Shown: in pieces, positions 1 to 11,080 of the stretch
Numbering within the stretch: position 1 is the first letter of the stretch
How the letters are laid out: each line of letters starts with the position of its first letter
Assembly (NCBI GenBank): GCA_013399875.1
Contig: VXAZ01003270.1
Location: forward strand, 212,913 to 276,912
Direction of reading: 5' to 3'
DNA from: Gymnorhina tibicen
Lineage: Eukaryota > Chordata > Aves > Passeriformes > Artamidae
DNA length: 64,000 bases
Notes under the pieces: generated by a model
Seen by the model: only the letters and a program-made list of their open reading frames with translations
What the model was told of the DNA's origin: nothing
Database searches by the model: none
Made by a program: the position numbers and the translations under genes

Positions 1-1427
1 AAAATAATAAGTTGTTCAAAAATTGCTAACTGAAGACTCAGTTTTGCTGAAATACCTGAAAGTCAGTTGCATGGATAGTTACATCAAGTTCAGCGAGGAC
101 ACAATGAAGAGGTCATACGAAAATTCTTGTCTCCGATAGGCATCATCAATAACTTCAGGATCAGCTACACATGAAACAGAATCCAGTCATAATGCTGTTG
201 TTCATGTTCTGTACACAGTCATTTTCACTCAATTTTTCACCTCTGCTTAAGCCCTGATTCGTCTCACCTATGTTTATGTACCTAACAGAGGTACTTAAGT
301 TGGAAATGTAAGCATACTTAACAGCTAAGGAGAGAGAAAGGCACCTCCACAGAGGTGGAGATAATCATTCAGAATTAAGATGGTCTCAACCCGCCATAGA
401 AGCTTGTCTCTGTCCTCTGACAAGAGCCAGTGCCTACAGCCATCAGGCTCCCAAATTAGGTCCTCAGTTAATTGGGTTAATCAGGATCCATCTGGGACTT
501 TTTCTTAAATTAGATTTAGCATTGCTGCTCTTTCTTTTTGCTTCTTTTTACACTACCTGAGCGGTAAATTCTTACCCTTGATTAGTTTTTGCTCTGTGCA
601 ACAATCTAATATAATAACATGGTGTAAGCAAATAGGTAGGTGATATTGTGCTGTGATCCTGGCAGACTTTCTAAGCCAATTAGGGTCAATGTGGATCAGT
701 TTTATGCCTGCAGGGAGTAGGGGTAGCCAAACACTAAATGATTCAGAGAAGCAGCAGAGAGTGTGGTAGCAGGAACAAAAGGACTGCCTTGGGTCTTGAT
801 ATTAATTTAAAAAATACAGTGGAAGAAAAATGCATGCATGAGTCTAAGACTTCAGCTTTCTGGCATATGTGGAAACGCTGATTTCAACTTGCAATATCCC
901 TAGTGGCAATAGCTACCTAGAGGGTGTCGTCTTATCTGCTGGACAGCTGTACGCCTGCAAATGCTGACTTGTACTTGCTGTATTGGCAGGGACTGTGGGG
1001 ATTACGCCAGAATTCACACATGTGGTTGTTAACTTCCTAATCTGAACCTTCCAATGAATGCTGCACACACATCTTCAACACAGCAGGGACAATTATACAT
1101 GAATATTATGCTTCTTTTCCAGGAGGAATGTTGACACTAATTCTTCTAAAAAAGGAATGAGCATAGGGAGTCTGCTGACTACAGTACAGGAGAAATCCAT
1201 AAACGAATGAGATTCTATTGCTACAGGAAGGAGAAGTCAGACAGTAATGATGTGACAGTAAGCACCAATCACAAGATATCGGGGAAGAAGAAGAGCACGG
1301 GTTAAATCACAGATGTGGCAGTTCAACATCCTTTCTTGTACATTACATATCAGGTGTCATGTTCAAATACCAGAGAGATAAAAAACTGTACAAGAAAGCT
1401 TGCAGGAGACCTCTATACACCCAAATG

Positions 1428-1428
<1 letters not shown>
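1..1428. other. non-coding, nothing recognised
   Basis: AT-rich sequence with frequent stops in all frames. I see no CR1 tail, no LTR signature and no exon-like open frame with splice sites. The 63-residue open frame overlapping the end of this stretch translates the following microsatellite and is not a gene. Confidence 0.5.

Positions 1429-1483
<55 letters not shown>
1429..1483. repeat. compound (TA)n(TG)n microsatellite
   Basis: About 18 TA units run directly into about 9 TG units. This is a classic compound dinucleotide microsatellite. Its length is likely to be polymorphic between individuals, and the TA part can form a cruciform. The translated Tyr-Ile and Cys-Val runs in one frame are artefacts of the repeat. 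Confidence 0.97.
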
Positions 1484-2896
1484 TTTTAAAGGGTGAACTG
1501 AAATAATGTTATGTAGAAGAAAAAAAATTATTTTCTTGGGCTAAAAAATAAATCTGTAACTCATTGCCTCCTTAGTTTGTTTTCTGTTTTCCTAATCTGT
1601 AAAATAGGAATGATAATCTCACCCACTATCTACACAGTGAAATTCCCATTCAGGGATTTTAATGCCAGAGGCTCAAACAGTCCAGCGTAACTGATATTTT
1701 TGTATGGAAAAATTTCATTCATTATTCTTGAATTTAGCCTAATAATTGACATTTAAATAAACAGTAGCCTCTTACAAAAAAAGGTCTGAGCTTTCTTGGA
1801 AGAGGATAAGACATTGAGTCTGTCTTCTCTGATAGCTTTTGATTAAAAACAAATGTCTCATTTCCAGCTTGAATCGATCTAGCTTCAGTCACTCTTTCTG
1901 GAGATGTGTTTCTTTCCTAGTCTGTAAATCTCACAGGGGTAGCACAGTGGGCCTTGAACTCAATACCACTAGATAGCCATGTAATAAGAGCAGGAATAGT
2001 TCTTCATTTTATTCAGCTGCAGTAATATTTGATGTGGGGAAGTGTGGGGGAAGGGTTTGATCGAAAGGCATTTGGGTTGCCAGCAGTTCTCCTCAGACTA
2101 CCTTAAATGTATTAATGTCCCCACTTTCAGGTGGTAAAGGGGGAAAAATGATGTCTCACATTACAGGGCACTTTGAGCCTGTTCATTATGAGTGTACAGG
2201 AGATATTTTCTCAGCAGTCCTAGCATGAGAACACAATGCAATCTAAGAGCAACAAATCACTGCAATAACCCAATGGTCAAAAAATTAATTAATATGAAGA
2301 ATAAAAAAGCCGAACAATTTTAATTTATTTTTATCCTTTCAGACATAAAAATGACATTTAAAGGCAGAGTCATTACACTGTGCTTTTCACCTGGTAAACA
2401 AACAAATCTCTGCTAATAGTTTTCAACACTTCCTTTGCTATTGTTGAACCAGTTTATGTTCTTTCTACTTGATGGTTTGTTGAGAACTAAATGATAGGGT
2501 AGACTTACGTATCCACCCCTGTGTATTGTGATATGGGTGTGTTGCCAGAGGCAGGTTAATGGACATGTTTGGCACAATACCTCTATGCCATGCAAAGGCT
2601 CATGCTTTAAAAATAAAACCAAAAAACCTCAAAACCAATCCAAACCAAACCAAAACCCCCTCAGACTAACATTCTGCAGCTTTTTAAGGCATGTTCTTCT
2701 GTCAGTTCTGCTACTCTACTCCATAAAACAAGAAACAGATCTGTACTTGGGCATTACTGACTTGAGTAAATATTTGTGTAAATGTAGGAAAACCTGAAAT
2801 TAGTTGACTTCCACTTTGATCTCTCTGGTCTGATATTGTAGCTGGATGGTAGCTGCTGAAAGGAAAGGAGAGGAACATTTTTACTTCCTCACACAG
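1484..2896. other. non-coding, with one C/A-rich tract
   Basis: Low-GC unique-looking sequence. The only visible structure is the C/A-rich tract at 2608-2660. Short overlapping open frames on both strands between 2413 and 2962 have no similarity I recognise. They cross into the CR1 that follows, so I leave them out. Confidence 0.5.
2608..2660. repeat. C/A-rich low-complexity tract
   Basis: Almost G-free sequence built from irregular CCAAA and CCAAAA units. The complementary strand is G/T-rich. Similar tracts in one or the other orientation recur at 10843-10892, 27648-27755, 32119-32230, 37031-37106 and 47036-47094. Confidence 0.8.
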
Positions 2897-3413
2897 AAGA
2901 AAAGTAAGTGATGCAGTCACAAGGGTCAGTATTGGCCCAGTCCTGTTTAATATCTTTATCAATGATTTGCACTAGGGGATTGAGTGCCCCCTTAGTCAGT
3001 TTGCAGACAACACCAGACTGGGCAGGAGAGTTGATCTGCTGGAGGGCAGGAAGGTTCTGCAGAGACATCTGAACAGGCTGGATCAATGGACTGAGGCCAC
3101 CTGTGTGATGCTAAACAAAGTGTTGAGTTCCAGTCTTCAGTCACAACAACTCTATGAAATGTTATGGGCTGGAGAAAGAGTGGCTGGGAAGCTGCCCAGT
3201 GGAAAAGGACCTGGAGCTGCTGGTTGACAGGGGCTGAATGTGAGCCAGCATGGAAGGCCAGTGGCATCCTGGCCTGGGTCAGCAATGGTGTGGCCAGCAG
3301 GACCAGGGCAGTGACCGTTCCCCTGCACTCGGCACTGCTGAGGCCACACCTCCAATCCTGTGTTCAGTTCTGGGCCCCTCACTGCAAGAAAGACATTGAG
3401 GGGCTGGAGCCTG
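2897..3413 (+). mobile_element. CR1 LINE, 5' part of a split copy (ORF2 reverse transcriptase remnant)
   Basis: Reverse-transcriptase remnant of a CR1 non-LTR retrotransposon, the main LINE of birds. Translation shows, across frameshifts and stops, the motif GPVLFNIFIND, then a degenerate FAD-N site (CR1 normally has FADD, the catalytic Asp pair), then [10 protein letters not shown] and [14 protein letters not shown], which are the CR1 ORF2 C-terminal region in order. The second catalytic Asp is changed to Asn and the frame is broken, so it is dead. The copy is 5'-truncated, as is usual for CR1. It is interrupted after 3413 by an LTR and resumes at 4092 within the same CR1 sentence (codons for LE then [12 protein letters not shown]). 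Confidence 0.92.
3409..3413 (+). repeat. target-site duplication GCCTG (left)
   Basis: The 5-bp sequence GCCTG lies immediately before the LTR start and again at 4092-4096 immediately after its end. Removing the LTR and one copy restores a continuous CR1 sequence, which supports this assignment. Confidence 0.85.
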
Positions 3414-3772
3414 CGTCAGGACTTAAAGAATGCAATTAAAATGTCTCAAAACACTCTCAAAGAAGGAAGTTCCTGTAAAATTAACCACCACAACAGGCAC
3501 AGATGGAAAATGGGAAGGTGCTAATTTTCAGGCCTAAATGAGGTGAAAGGTTTGGAATTAGCACACTGGACATAATACCACTGTGCAGAGAGTGGGAGAA
3601 GCACAGATGGCAACAACAGGGTGCCAGGCCTGGTGAGGCAGATCTGGGTAATCTATTGGGAAATAAATTCCCACCATGGCAAACTGTAAAAAAGGAAGCA
3701 AGCCCTTGTACACATGCCATCCCAAGTTGTGGGAACAGCATGTATGCCTCTGGATACCCAGGACCCGGACTG

Positions 3773-3779
3773 TATAAAA
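3773..3779 (+). promoter_or_regulatory. TATA box of the solo LTR
   Basis: TATAAAA about 360 bp into the LTR and upstream of a pyrimidine-rich stretch, at the place where the U3 promoter of an LTR is expected. The paralogous LTR at 59.4-59.9 kb has the degraded form TGTAAAG here. Whether it still drives transcription cannot be told from sequence. Confidence 0.55.
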
Positions 3780-4029
3780 GCGGTATCTCCAGAAGAACAC
3801 TCTGGGGATCCCCACCACTGAGCGGACCAGAAGAAGAAGGGCTGGTTGGACACCTCAGGAATCCATATGATGGTGACTATAATCTGTCTCTCTCTCTATC
3901 TTTTTCTTCCCCTCCTTTCTTCCTAGTTCACTCTCTCCCTCACATTTGCTGTTAAATACCTGCTGTTGACTTTGGCATATGGTCCTGTTTGCACCTAATT
4001 CAGGCAGAGACATTTTTTATGATCAGACA

Positions 4030-4091
4030 CTAACATAATTACAGAAGTGGGATCATAACATCAGTTTTGCGTCAGAAGTGGGAGCATAACA
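4030..4091 (+). repeat. 31-bp duplication at the LTR 3' end
   Basis: The last 31 bases of the LTR appear twice in tandem in diverged form. CAGAAGTGGGATCATAACA at 4042-4060 recurs as CAGAAGTGGGAGCATAACA at 4073-4091, one substitution in 19 bases. The paralogue at 59.4 kb ends with only one GATCATAACA. The repeated GTCAGAAGTGGGA motif resembles a tRNA-Leu type primer-binding site, so the second unit may be a scrap of the ERV leader next to the LTR. Confidence 0.6.
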
Positions 4092-4555
4092 GCCTGTCCA
4101 GAGAAGAGCAATGAAGCTGAGGGAGGGTCTCGTGGACAGGTCTTATGAAGAGCAGCTGAGGGAGCTGGGGGTGTTTAGCCTGGAGAAAAGGAGGCTCAGG
4201 GGGGACCTTATTGCTCTCTACAACTGCCTGAAAGGAGGGTGTAGCCAGGTGGGGGTCAGTCTCTTCTCCCATGTACCAAGCAACAGGACAAGAGGAAATA
4301 GCCTCAAGTTGTGCCAGGGCAGCTATAGATTGCATATTAGAAAAAATTTCTTCCCTAAAAGGGTTGTGAAACATTGGAACAGGCTGCCCAGGGAAATGGT
4401 GAAGTCATTGTCCCTGGAAGTATTTAAAAGATTTGTAGATGTGATGCTTGGAGATGTGGATCAGTGGTGGTCTTGGCAGTGTTAGGTTAATGGTTTGGTT
4501 CAGTGATCTCAAAGGTCTTTTCCAGCCTAAAACTTGTATATTTCATGTTTTGAAG
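4092..4555 (+). mobile_element. CR1 LINE, 3' part of the split copy
   Basis: Continuation of the CR1 interrupted at 3413. A 124-residue open frame (4111-4485) carries the CR1 ORF2 C-terminus in order: [62 protein letters not shown] and [11 protein letters not shown]. The 3' UTR with AGTGATCTCAAAGGTCTTTTCCAGCC-like sequence follows, and the element fades at about 4555. The final open stretch is a surviving fragment, not an active gene, because the upstream frame is broken. Confidence 0.93.
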
Positions 4556-7500
4556 TAGTGACAGATTTGTTAACAGAGTTAGAAAAAAAAAACAAACAAA
4601 CCCCCAAAATGCCCTTTCAAGTCTTTCTTTTAGGTTGTCACAAAATAAAAATATCATTGATTATCACCCTAGTCATACGTAGTTAAATTAGGAATGCTTA
4701 TCTCCTGCTTCTGACAATTTATGCCACAAGTTACAGTATGATAACATTATACCCGAAAGATACTATATATGAGAGCACATCACACTATCCTGCTTTATAT
4801 ATTTCTGTCTCAGGAACAAGTGCATCCCTGATAAGGACTGAGTCGTGTCACACGGTAGCAGAAGACAAGAGTTCACGGAGCCAAGCTTTACCAAGAATTC
4901 CAAGAAGTATCTGAGAATTAGAACATAGTGAGTCATTTTAGCTATGAAATTGTTTCAATTACACTTGTTTTTGGAAATATTTATAATGAGTATTTTCTCT
5001 GTCATAATCAAAAGACTATTGTTCATTTTCTATTTCCACTTTCAGATGTTTTTATTATTTCTGTGTCCTTTCTTTTCTTTTTCAATAGAAAACTTAAAAA
5101 AAGCTAAAATTCTCATCCCACATATAAGGATGTTGACAATTTGAATTGTTGTCTTTCAGAAAATCTTGGAGTTGGTTTTTTTTGTATTTTTTCAAGCTTT
5201 AGTATTAAAAAAAAAGTCTTTGGAAGATGAACTAATAATCTATTTATTGATCATAGTGTTTGAAAATGTGGAAAATCAAAGCTAGGCTTTTAGAAAACAA
5301 GTGGTATCAAGAAATTGCATAGGAACAGCTCAGCAGCTTGTACAACATGATTGCTGACACGTCTAAAATACAAAGGAATGACTTTTTAATACAGATTTTA
5401 AAAACAAACAAACAAACAAAACGCAAACCTGAAAGCCGTTTGGAAAAGCAAAGTAATGTCTAAAAAGTGAAAAACTAATTTGAAATTAAACACTTAAAGG
5501 CCTGCTTAAAATATGATTCTCAATAATCGACTTACTTTCTTATTTATAGTAAAAAACTGCTTGTCATTCTTGCAAATGCAGTGATAAAGCACTAAGAGTG
5601 GGTCTACTCCACTTTCACAGCCGTTTGTTGTGGCAGAATTGTATTCCAGAGAGGTACAGAGGTGCAAGTCTGCAGATGGGTTAGATCTAGTCATTCATTC
5701 ACACTACACTTTGCAGTAAAGAGTTTCCATCTATTTCATAAATTATGGGTCTATTTCTCATAAGGTCAAAATCGTCCCCTTTGAACTTACCAACAACCTC
5801 CTCTCTTTCTTGAGATTAAATTGCCAAGGATTTATTCCGTGAGGTGCTGGAGTGGAGTACTCCAACACTCTCTGTATTCTCTCTGTTAGTTGTCTATCCT
5901 TAGTGAACCCAGGTTGATCTCACTTTATAAAAGTGAAGTTACATTTTATGAAGCCCATTATTATATAACTGTAGTTAGGATTTTTAGATCTGTGTTTAAT
6001 AGTGAAAGAGATCTGCAGGATTAACATACCATTAAAACTTTTCAGGTGTAGGCAATAATGTGATAATAGCATCCCACAGAAATAAGAGGCTCATCCGCAT
6101 TTAACAGTCTATTAAATGTATCTGCATCATTATTAGTAGCATTAAAATTGTGATTTCAATCACAGTTGTTATTCACTGTGCTAGGACCTGTACAGATACA
6201 CATTACAAATACTGTACTACAGTTAGATTATAAATAATTCTAACATATATTAGGTAATCAGTATCAGTAAGTCAATATCCATCAGTTTAGTAGTTAAACA
6301 GTGAATTCCACATATCATAAACCTGACATTTTCATAGAGAAAGCTGTGCTAGGTCTTCATAGCATTATTACCCCAAGCTGGAACATTTTCATAATTTCTG
6401 AAGCTGACTCTTCTCTGCTTCCCCCTGCCCAATTTTCTTTCCTTTATACACACTTTAAAGTTGCTTCACATTAAAATGCCTGACTTTCAAAATTAAATCA
6501 GGGTGAACCTTTTAAAGGGGAATTTAAAGGAATGTGACCAACTGTCAAATGCAAGGCTCCCCAAAGAGACTTGACCACCAACATGGGAGAGGCAAAACTA
6601 TACAACTCCCTCTTCTATGACATAATTCATTGCTCTTAAAACTCAGGTTTGGAATAAAAGAGGATGCTAAGAATCTGATATTGCTCAAACTGTCAGTAAG
6701 AATGCGGCGGATTAAGTTACAAAGCACCAGAGGTAAGTGGCCAAAACAGAATGTTGATGAGCTGAATGGAATTTGCCAGGGGGACAGGTACATACAAGAT
6801 GTTATTTATTTGTGGTTTTACATGCTTAGAATCTTTGGGGAGTTAGTGAGTTATCTTTGCAGCATTTCATGGTAAATCTCTGCTATCACATAAACTGAAT
6901 TGAGGACCAAAATGGAGATAGGTGTATACCATCGAAAAAGATTGGAATCCTGCTTTTGTTTTAGCTGTACCAAAATAGGATTGATGGGGCCTTGAGACTC
7001 TACAACCAGAGAAATTCATGAAGTTCAATCTGCCATTAAAAGATTCATTTGAGAAGTACTAAATTAGGAACTGTGATGCCAGGGATCGTGTAATGGTCAT
7101 GTAAAGACATAAGGCTTGGGTGAACACTTGGAAATCATAAACTATTCCCTTGTTGCTACACATAACACATATAGTGTTTTACACTGGTCACAAACACAAA
7201 AGATCTCTCCCTCTGAGTTTATATTCTACTCTAAGAAGAAAGAATTGGTATTGAACTCCTCAGGTACAGATTCTTCAACAGAGGAAAATATCCAGAGAAG
7301 GAAGAAATACTTCTCCTGTAACCTTCTTTTCCATAAATCCTCATACAAGTGACATGAAGAAAAAGACATATTAGAAATTATAAGGAAGAGTATTCACAAA
7401 ATAATTGTTCTCAGAGTCATTGGATTGCAGAAAGGGCATTTTCATCCGATATACATTAGAGTCAAAGGGTTGCCTAAATTGGGATTGAAAGAAGGCTCAT

Positions 7501-8277
7501 AGATCGAATTAGTGACTTCACAAGTAATTGTCTCTCCTTAAAAATGGACTCCCGTGCATAATATTGCTCTCATTTTCCCCACTGAGAATTCCGGTTCTCC
7601 ATTTTGTATGATAATAAAAATGCTTATGGCTCTCTTGGAACCGTTTCAACTCTGTTCCACCTATGAGTTAAAAAGAGATTATTCAGAAGGACCTTCTTTA
7701 CAGTTTTTCTAGTCTCAGGAAATCCTACGCAGCTAGTGATGTCATTCCCATGGAGAAGAAGAGATTGAATTTATTTTACTGACTTCTGAAGCATGTGGAG
7801 AGAAGAATAACTGAAATAAAAAAACATAAAAACATATTTTGGGGGATTAATAAATAATGCAAGAAGGAATCTGCAGCTGCTCTGGAAGTGGGTGATTTTT
7901 GCAGTAATTCCCTATGTTCTCTCTTACATATAAAATTGAGATAAAAATCTGAAGTTCACTTAGGTATATAGTAAAGATGATGTACTGAACTCTGGTTTTG
8001 CTTCTATTCATATTACTCCCTATTCATGGTCTTTTCAATGTTTAATCTCCTTTACATTATTAGATTTTCAATCATCTGTGATTCTGCCCTTAATTTATTT
8101 TCTATTTGTTCTTCAATTTATTTCTTTCCATGAGTACTTCCAAGATGTTTTGAGGAGGACCTGCCTAACTCACATAGATTTATATAAATGCCCGATGGTA
8201 TGGGTTTAGAAATTGGACAAGCAAGTGTTCTACACTTTAAGTACAGTTGCATTTACTGTACTGCTTACTTCATAAAG
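4556..8277. other. non-coding, nothing recognised except a short (CAAA)n run
   Basis: 3.7 kb of AT-rich sequence without recognisable transposon ends or exons. A short (CAAA)n run lies at 5401-5421, and poly-A or poly-T runs occur near 4583 and 5200. Open frames of 60-80 residues at 4944, 5506, 6545, 6630 and 7116 have no domain I can name and no coding-like context. Confidence 0.5.
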
Positions 8278-8325
8278 GAATTATAGAATGGTTCGGGCTG
8301 GAGGAAACCTTAAAGATCACGGGAG
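8278..8325 (-). mobile_element. CR1 3' tail fragment
   Basis: Reverse-strand CR1 3' end: AGAATGGTTCGGGCTGGA followed by AACCTTAAAGATCA, close to the usual avian CR1 tail. Only about 48 bp can be recognised. It sits head to head with a forward-strand CR1 that starts about 70 bp later. Confidence 0.7.
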
Positions 8326-8393
8326 CATCATACAGCTGGTACAGTCTCGTCCAGAAGATTCTTAAAAAACCTAGATGACAACTTTATGGGTCA

Positions 8394-8932
8394 CTGGGAG
8401 ATGATTCTCACCCTCTGCTCAGCCTTGGTGAGAAACATTTGAAGTGCTGTGTCCAGATCTGGGCTCCTCAGTACAGAAGAAACATGGATATACCAGAAAC
8501 AGTCCACTCAAGGGACATGAAGATGATTAAGAGCTTGTAGCATCTGTCATATGTGGAGAGGCTGAGAGAGCTGGGACTACTCAGCTGGAGAAGAGAAAGT
8601 TCAGGGGGATCTTAAAACATTTTTTAAATTCTTTATGAGAGAAGGAAAAGAGATGGAGACAGACTCTTCTCAGTGGTTCCCAGTGACAAAATAAGAGGTA
8701 GTGGGCACAAACTGAAAAATAAGGAATTCCATTTAAATATAAGGAAAACATTTTTTAGTTTTATAATAGGTTTCACAGAGAGATTGTAGAGTCTCCAAAC
8801 ATGGAGAAATTTAATACCCAATCAGGTACAACCCTGAGCAAACTTCTGTGGGTGACTGTGCTTGAACAAGGTGGTTAGACTGTTTGATCTTCAGTGGTGC
8901 CTGCCAAGCTCAGCCATTCTGCAATTGTGTAG
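8394..8932 (+). mobile_element. CR1 LINE, 3' end with ORF2 remnant
   Basis: Forward CR1 fragment of about 540 bp. Recognisable in order are GATGATTCTCACCCTCTGCT, the CAGATCTGGGCTCCTCAGTA block, GAGAGGCTGAGAGAGCTGGG, CAGCTGGAGAAGAG, and the end block GGTTAGACTGTTTGATCTTC with a decayed ATTCTGCAATTGTG tail. The reading frame contains stops and indels. The subfamily differs from the copy at 2.9-4.5 kb, being closer to the avian CR1 type with the CAGCTCTGGGGTCCTCAG motif. Confidence 0.88.
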
Positions 8933-9267
8933 CAAACTGATTAAGGCTGACATACTGCCATCAAATCAGATCCTGTTTACTTCTTTTTGCCAAAAGGTTG
9001 AAAGTTTTCTTTGGAAAACACAATAATCTCTAATGTTTACCCCAGCCAAGAAAAGTCTGTGGTTAAGGCACTTTTCCTTGATGCAAAAGTTATTTGTTTA
9101 ACTTTGCTTCAGAATATGATTCATTTAAAATACCGAAGATGTATTTGGATCTTTGCTGCCTGATAAGCTTGTTCTTTGAAACCAGTGGCAGTTCCGAATT
9201 GTAACTATAACTATACATTACCAACTGCAACAGAGAAAACTTCCTTTAAAATGACACATATGGAGTC
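8933..9267. other. non-coding, nothing recognised
   Basis: A spacer of about 330 bp between two CR1 fragments. No feature seen. Confidence 0.5.
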
Positions 9268-9375
9268 AGAATCATAGAATCATTAAGGACTTTCAAGATC
9301 AAGTCCAGCTGTTACCCCAGTGCTGCCGTGTTACCACTAAGCCATGTCCCCAAGTGCCAACATGCACACATTTTT
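9268..9375 (-). mobile_element. CR1 3' end, short truncated copy
   Basis: AATCATAGAATCATTAAGG starts the reverse-complement CR1 tail. The typical CCAGTGCTGCCGTGTTACCA and CTAAGCCATGTCCC blocks of the CR1 3' UTR follow. The copy is cut after about 108 bp, the usual severe 5' truncation. Confidence 0.88.
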
Positions 9376-10094
9376 TGAACACTTATGTGTGGATACACTC
9401 AGAGGGTGTATGCAGCAGTCAGAGATTTGCCCAATTAGTGAAAACCTGCAAACAGCTTCACAACATATGTCATGGGATTTTTGTTTATATGCTTCAAATA
9501 TAATAGTTGCCTTTTATAAAACTGTATCTTTTTTATTACCAGTTACCCAAACATAACCATACACATAGACATGTGTCCACTTACAAGAGGCCAGTTTGTA
9601 AAGCTCTGCTTTTACTTCAGTTTGATCAAAAATATTTTAATAAAACTTGTCTTTTCAATTAAAAGGCTAAATTCTCTTTGAGATGAGAAGCTTCAAAAGT
9701 GTTGCCTATGGAGACAGAGCTGTTTGCCTTTAAACTGCAACATTACAAGGACTGTAGAAGGCTTTGGATTCTTGCTGGGCTTTAAATCTTGGAGTATATC
9801 ATAATTTATTTAACACTACTTGAAAAGAGCAGGGGTTGTAGAAAGTGATATTAATTGTTCCTCCTTTCTTTTAGGTTCTGTATTTCAACCAGAACTATGT
9901 TTGACAATGAAAAAAAAATCAATAAAAGCTCTTCTATAAATAAGCACACTACAATAAACAGCAAGTCTGTTGAGAAGTTATGAACACTACTAACTCAGAA
10001 GTATGGAGTAACTGCTAGTGTTAACATATAGGGGTATGGGTTTGTATGTTGTATGAGTTAAAAATCCATTAACCTGGACTGGAAAACACATTCC
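9376..10094. other. non-coding, nothing recognised
   Basis: AT-rich sequence without a recognised repeat or exon. A 70-residue open frame at 9344-9556 begins inside the CR1 tail and has no identifiable domain. Confidence 0.5.
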
Positions 10095-10300
10095 TTTTTC
10101 CATAAATATAAATATAAAATAAATAGGTTTATTATAAATATATATTAATATACATTATATAAAAATATATAACATGTATATTATATTTACCTATTTTATA
10201 TATATTATATATTATATAAAAGAAATATATTTATAATAAATATAAATGTATAGATTTCATAGTATAAATATAATAGAAAAGTGATTAATACAAAGATAAT
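10095..10300. repeat. extremely AT-rich block with imperfect inverted repeats
   Basis: About 200 bp made almost only of A and T. Within it, GGTTTATTATAAATATAT at 10128-10145 is mirrored by an ATATATTTATAATAAA-type arm near 10225-10242. AAATAAATAGGT near 10118-10129 is mirrored by ACCTATTTT near 10190-10198. The block could form nested hairpins. It may be a decayed microsatellite or an AT-rich miniature element. Confidence 0.75.
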
Positions 10301-10887
10301 ATAAAATTAGCTTATTGTTACCAAAATGGTCATGCCAGTAAAAACTCTTAATCTGAATGCAACTAATTATACATATGAGCTCAGTATAAACAACTGTGTA
10401 TAAGAGTGTTTCACTTTACCTGGACTATTACACTCATAAGCTCCTAAAATATAGATTTCTGTAAGCCACAGTATTTTCAGTGCAACTCCTAAAGCTGGTC
10501 AATTACTATGCTCTTCTGCAATGAGAAAGTCAGATGTGAAAGTTTTGGGCAGATACTTAGTAAGACTTTCTGCTTAGTTCCTCTTTAAGAGCTAACTCAA
10601 AAACATGGACTTCTGATGATTGTTTAACATAGTGCAGCTACTAAAAGATTATTTAAAAAAAAATTACGTGTTAAGTTCTTTTCCCTTTTTTTAGTTATCT
10701 TTTTCTTTCAAATTCCAAGCTTGATCTCCTTTTGCTGTATGACAACTCATCTCATCCAGGATATTTTAAACAAACCTTTGATCTTGCTCTCTCTCCCATA
10801 ATTAATCTATCCATGTGTCTATGTAATTTTAAGAAAAGAACAGTGGGTTTTCTTTGTTGTTGTTGTTGGTTTGGTTTGTTGGTTGAT
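10301..10887. other. non-coding, with a G/T-rich tract at its end
   Basis: Unremarkable AT-rich sequence, then a (TTG)n and GGTTT-rich tract at 10843-10892. An 80-residue open frame (10732-10974) runs through this tract and into the next repeat. Its Cys/Gly/Leu-rich content comes from the simple repeat. Confidence 0.5.
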
Positions 10888-11080
10888 GTTTTTTCCCTAC
10901 AGAACCTTATTTTGCCTTGTTTTCTTGAAAACAGCGTGTTTTCTCAGTATGATCCATCATACACTGATATTTAATCTGTTTCCTCCACAGTTTCCCCTGT
11001 ATTATTGGCCTGGATTCAAGTCCTTTTCTTGTATTCTTGTCATGGCTGATGGACATGTGAAAAATCAGGCTGCAATCCAT
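10888..11080 (+). repeat. diverged direct repeat, copy A
   Basis: This stretch and 12928-13110 share a similar order of short blocks: CCCTACAG or TCCTACAG, then GATCCATCATACA or ACCCATCATACA, then TTCCTCCACAG or TTCTTCACAT, a CTGTATT block, a TTCTTTTCTAGTGTTC-like block, and a CTGC-TGTAAAAC-like end. The two copies lie about 2.03 kb apart in the same orientation. I do not recognise the family. The alignment was made by eye and is diverged. Confidence 0.4.

Larger units (their letters stand above)
3414..4091 (+). mobile_element. solo LTR of an endogenous retrovirus, inserted in CR1
   Basis: A 678-bp LTR-like unit flanked by GCCTG target duplications. A second copy on the opposite strand at 59370-59930 aligns along its length: both share the start (CGTCAGGACTTAAAG here, TGTAAGGACTTTAAG there), the central block around CCCAAGTTGTGGGAACA, the promoter region, a pyrimidine tract, and the end GATCATAACA. 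The first base of the expected TG terminus appears mutated to C. A TATA box lies at 3773-3779. The AATAAA signal kept by the other copy is here AATACC. The 5-bp duplication suits the ERVL class. No gag, pol or env sequence is present, so it is most likely a solo LTR left by recombination. The exact family was not determined. Confidence 0.85.

Noticed and set aside
1315..1506. 63-residue open frame with Tyr-Ile and Cys-Val runs
   Set aside because: It is a translation of the (TA)n(TG)n microsatellite.
4111..4485. 124-residue open frame as a host gene
   Set aside because: It is the C-terminal part of CR1 ORF2. The upstream frame is broken by stops, frameshifts and an LTR.
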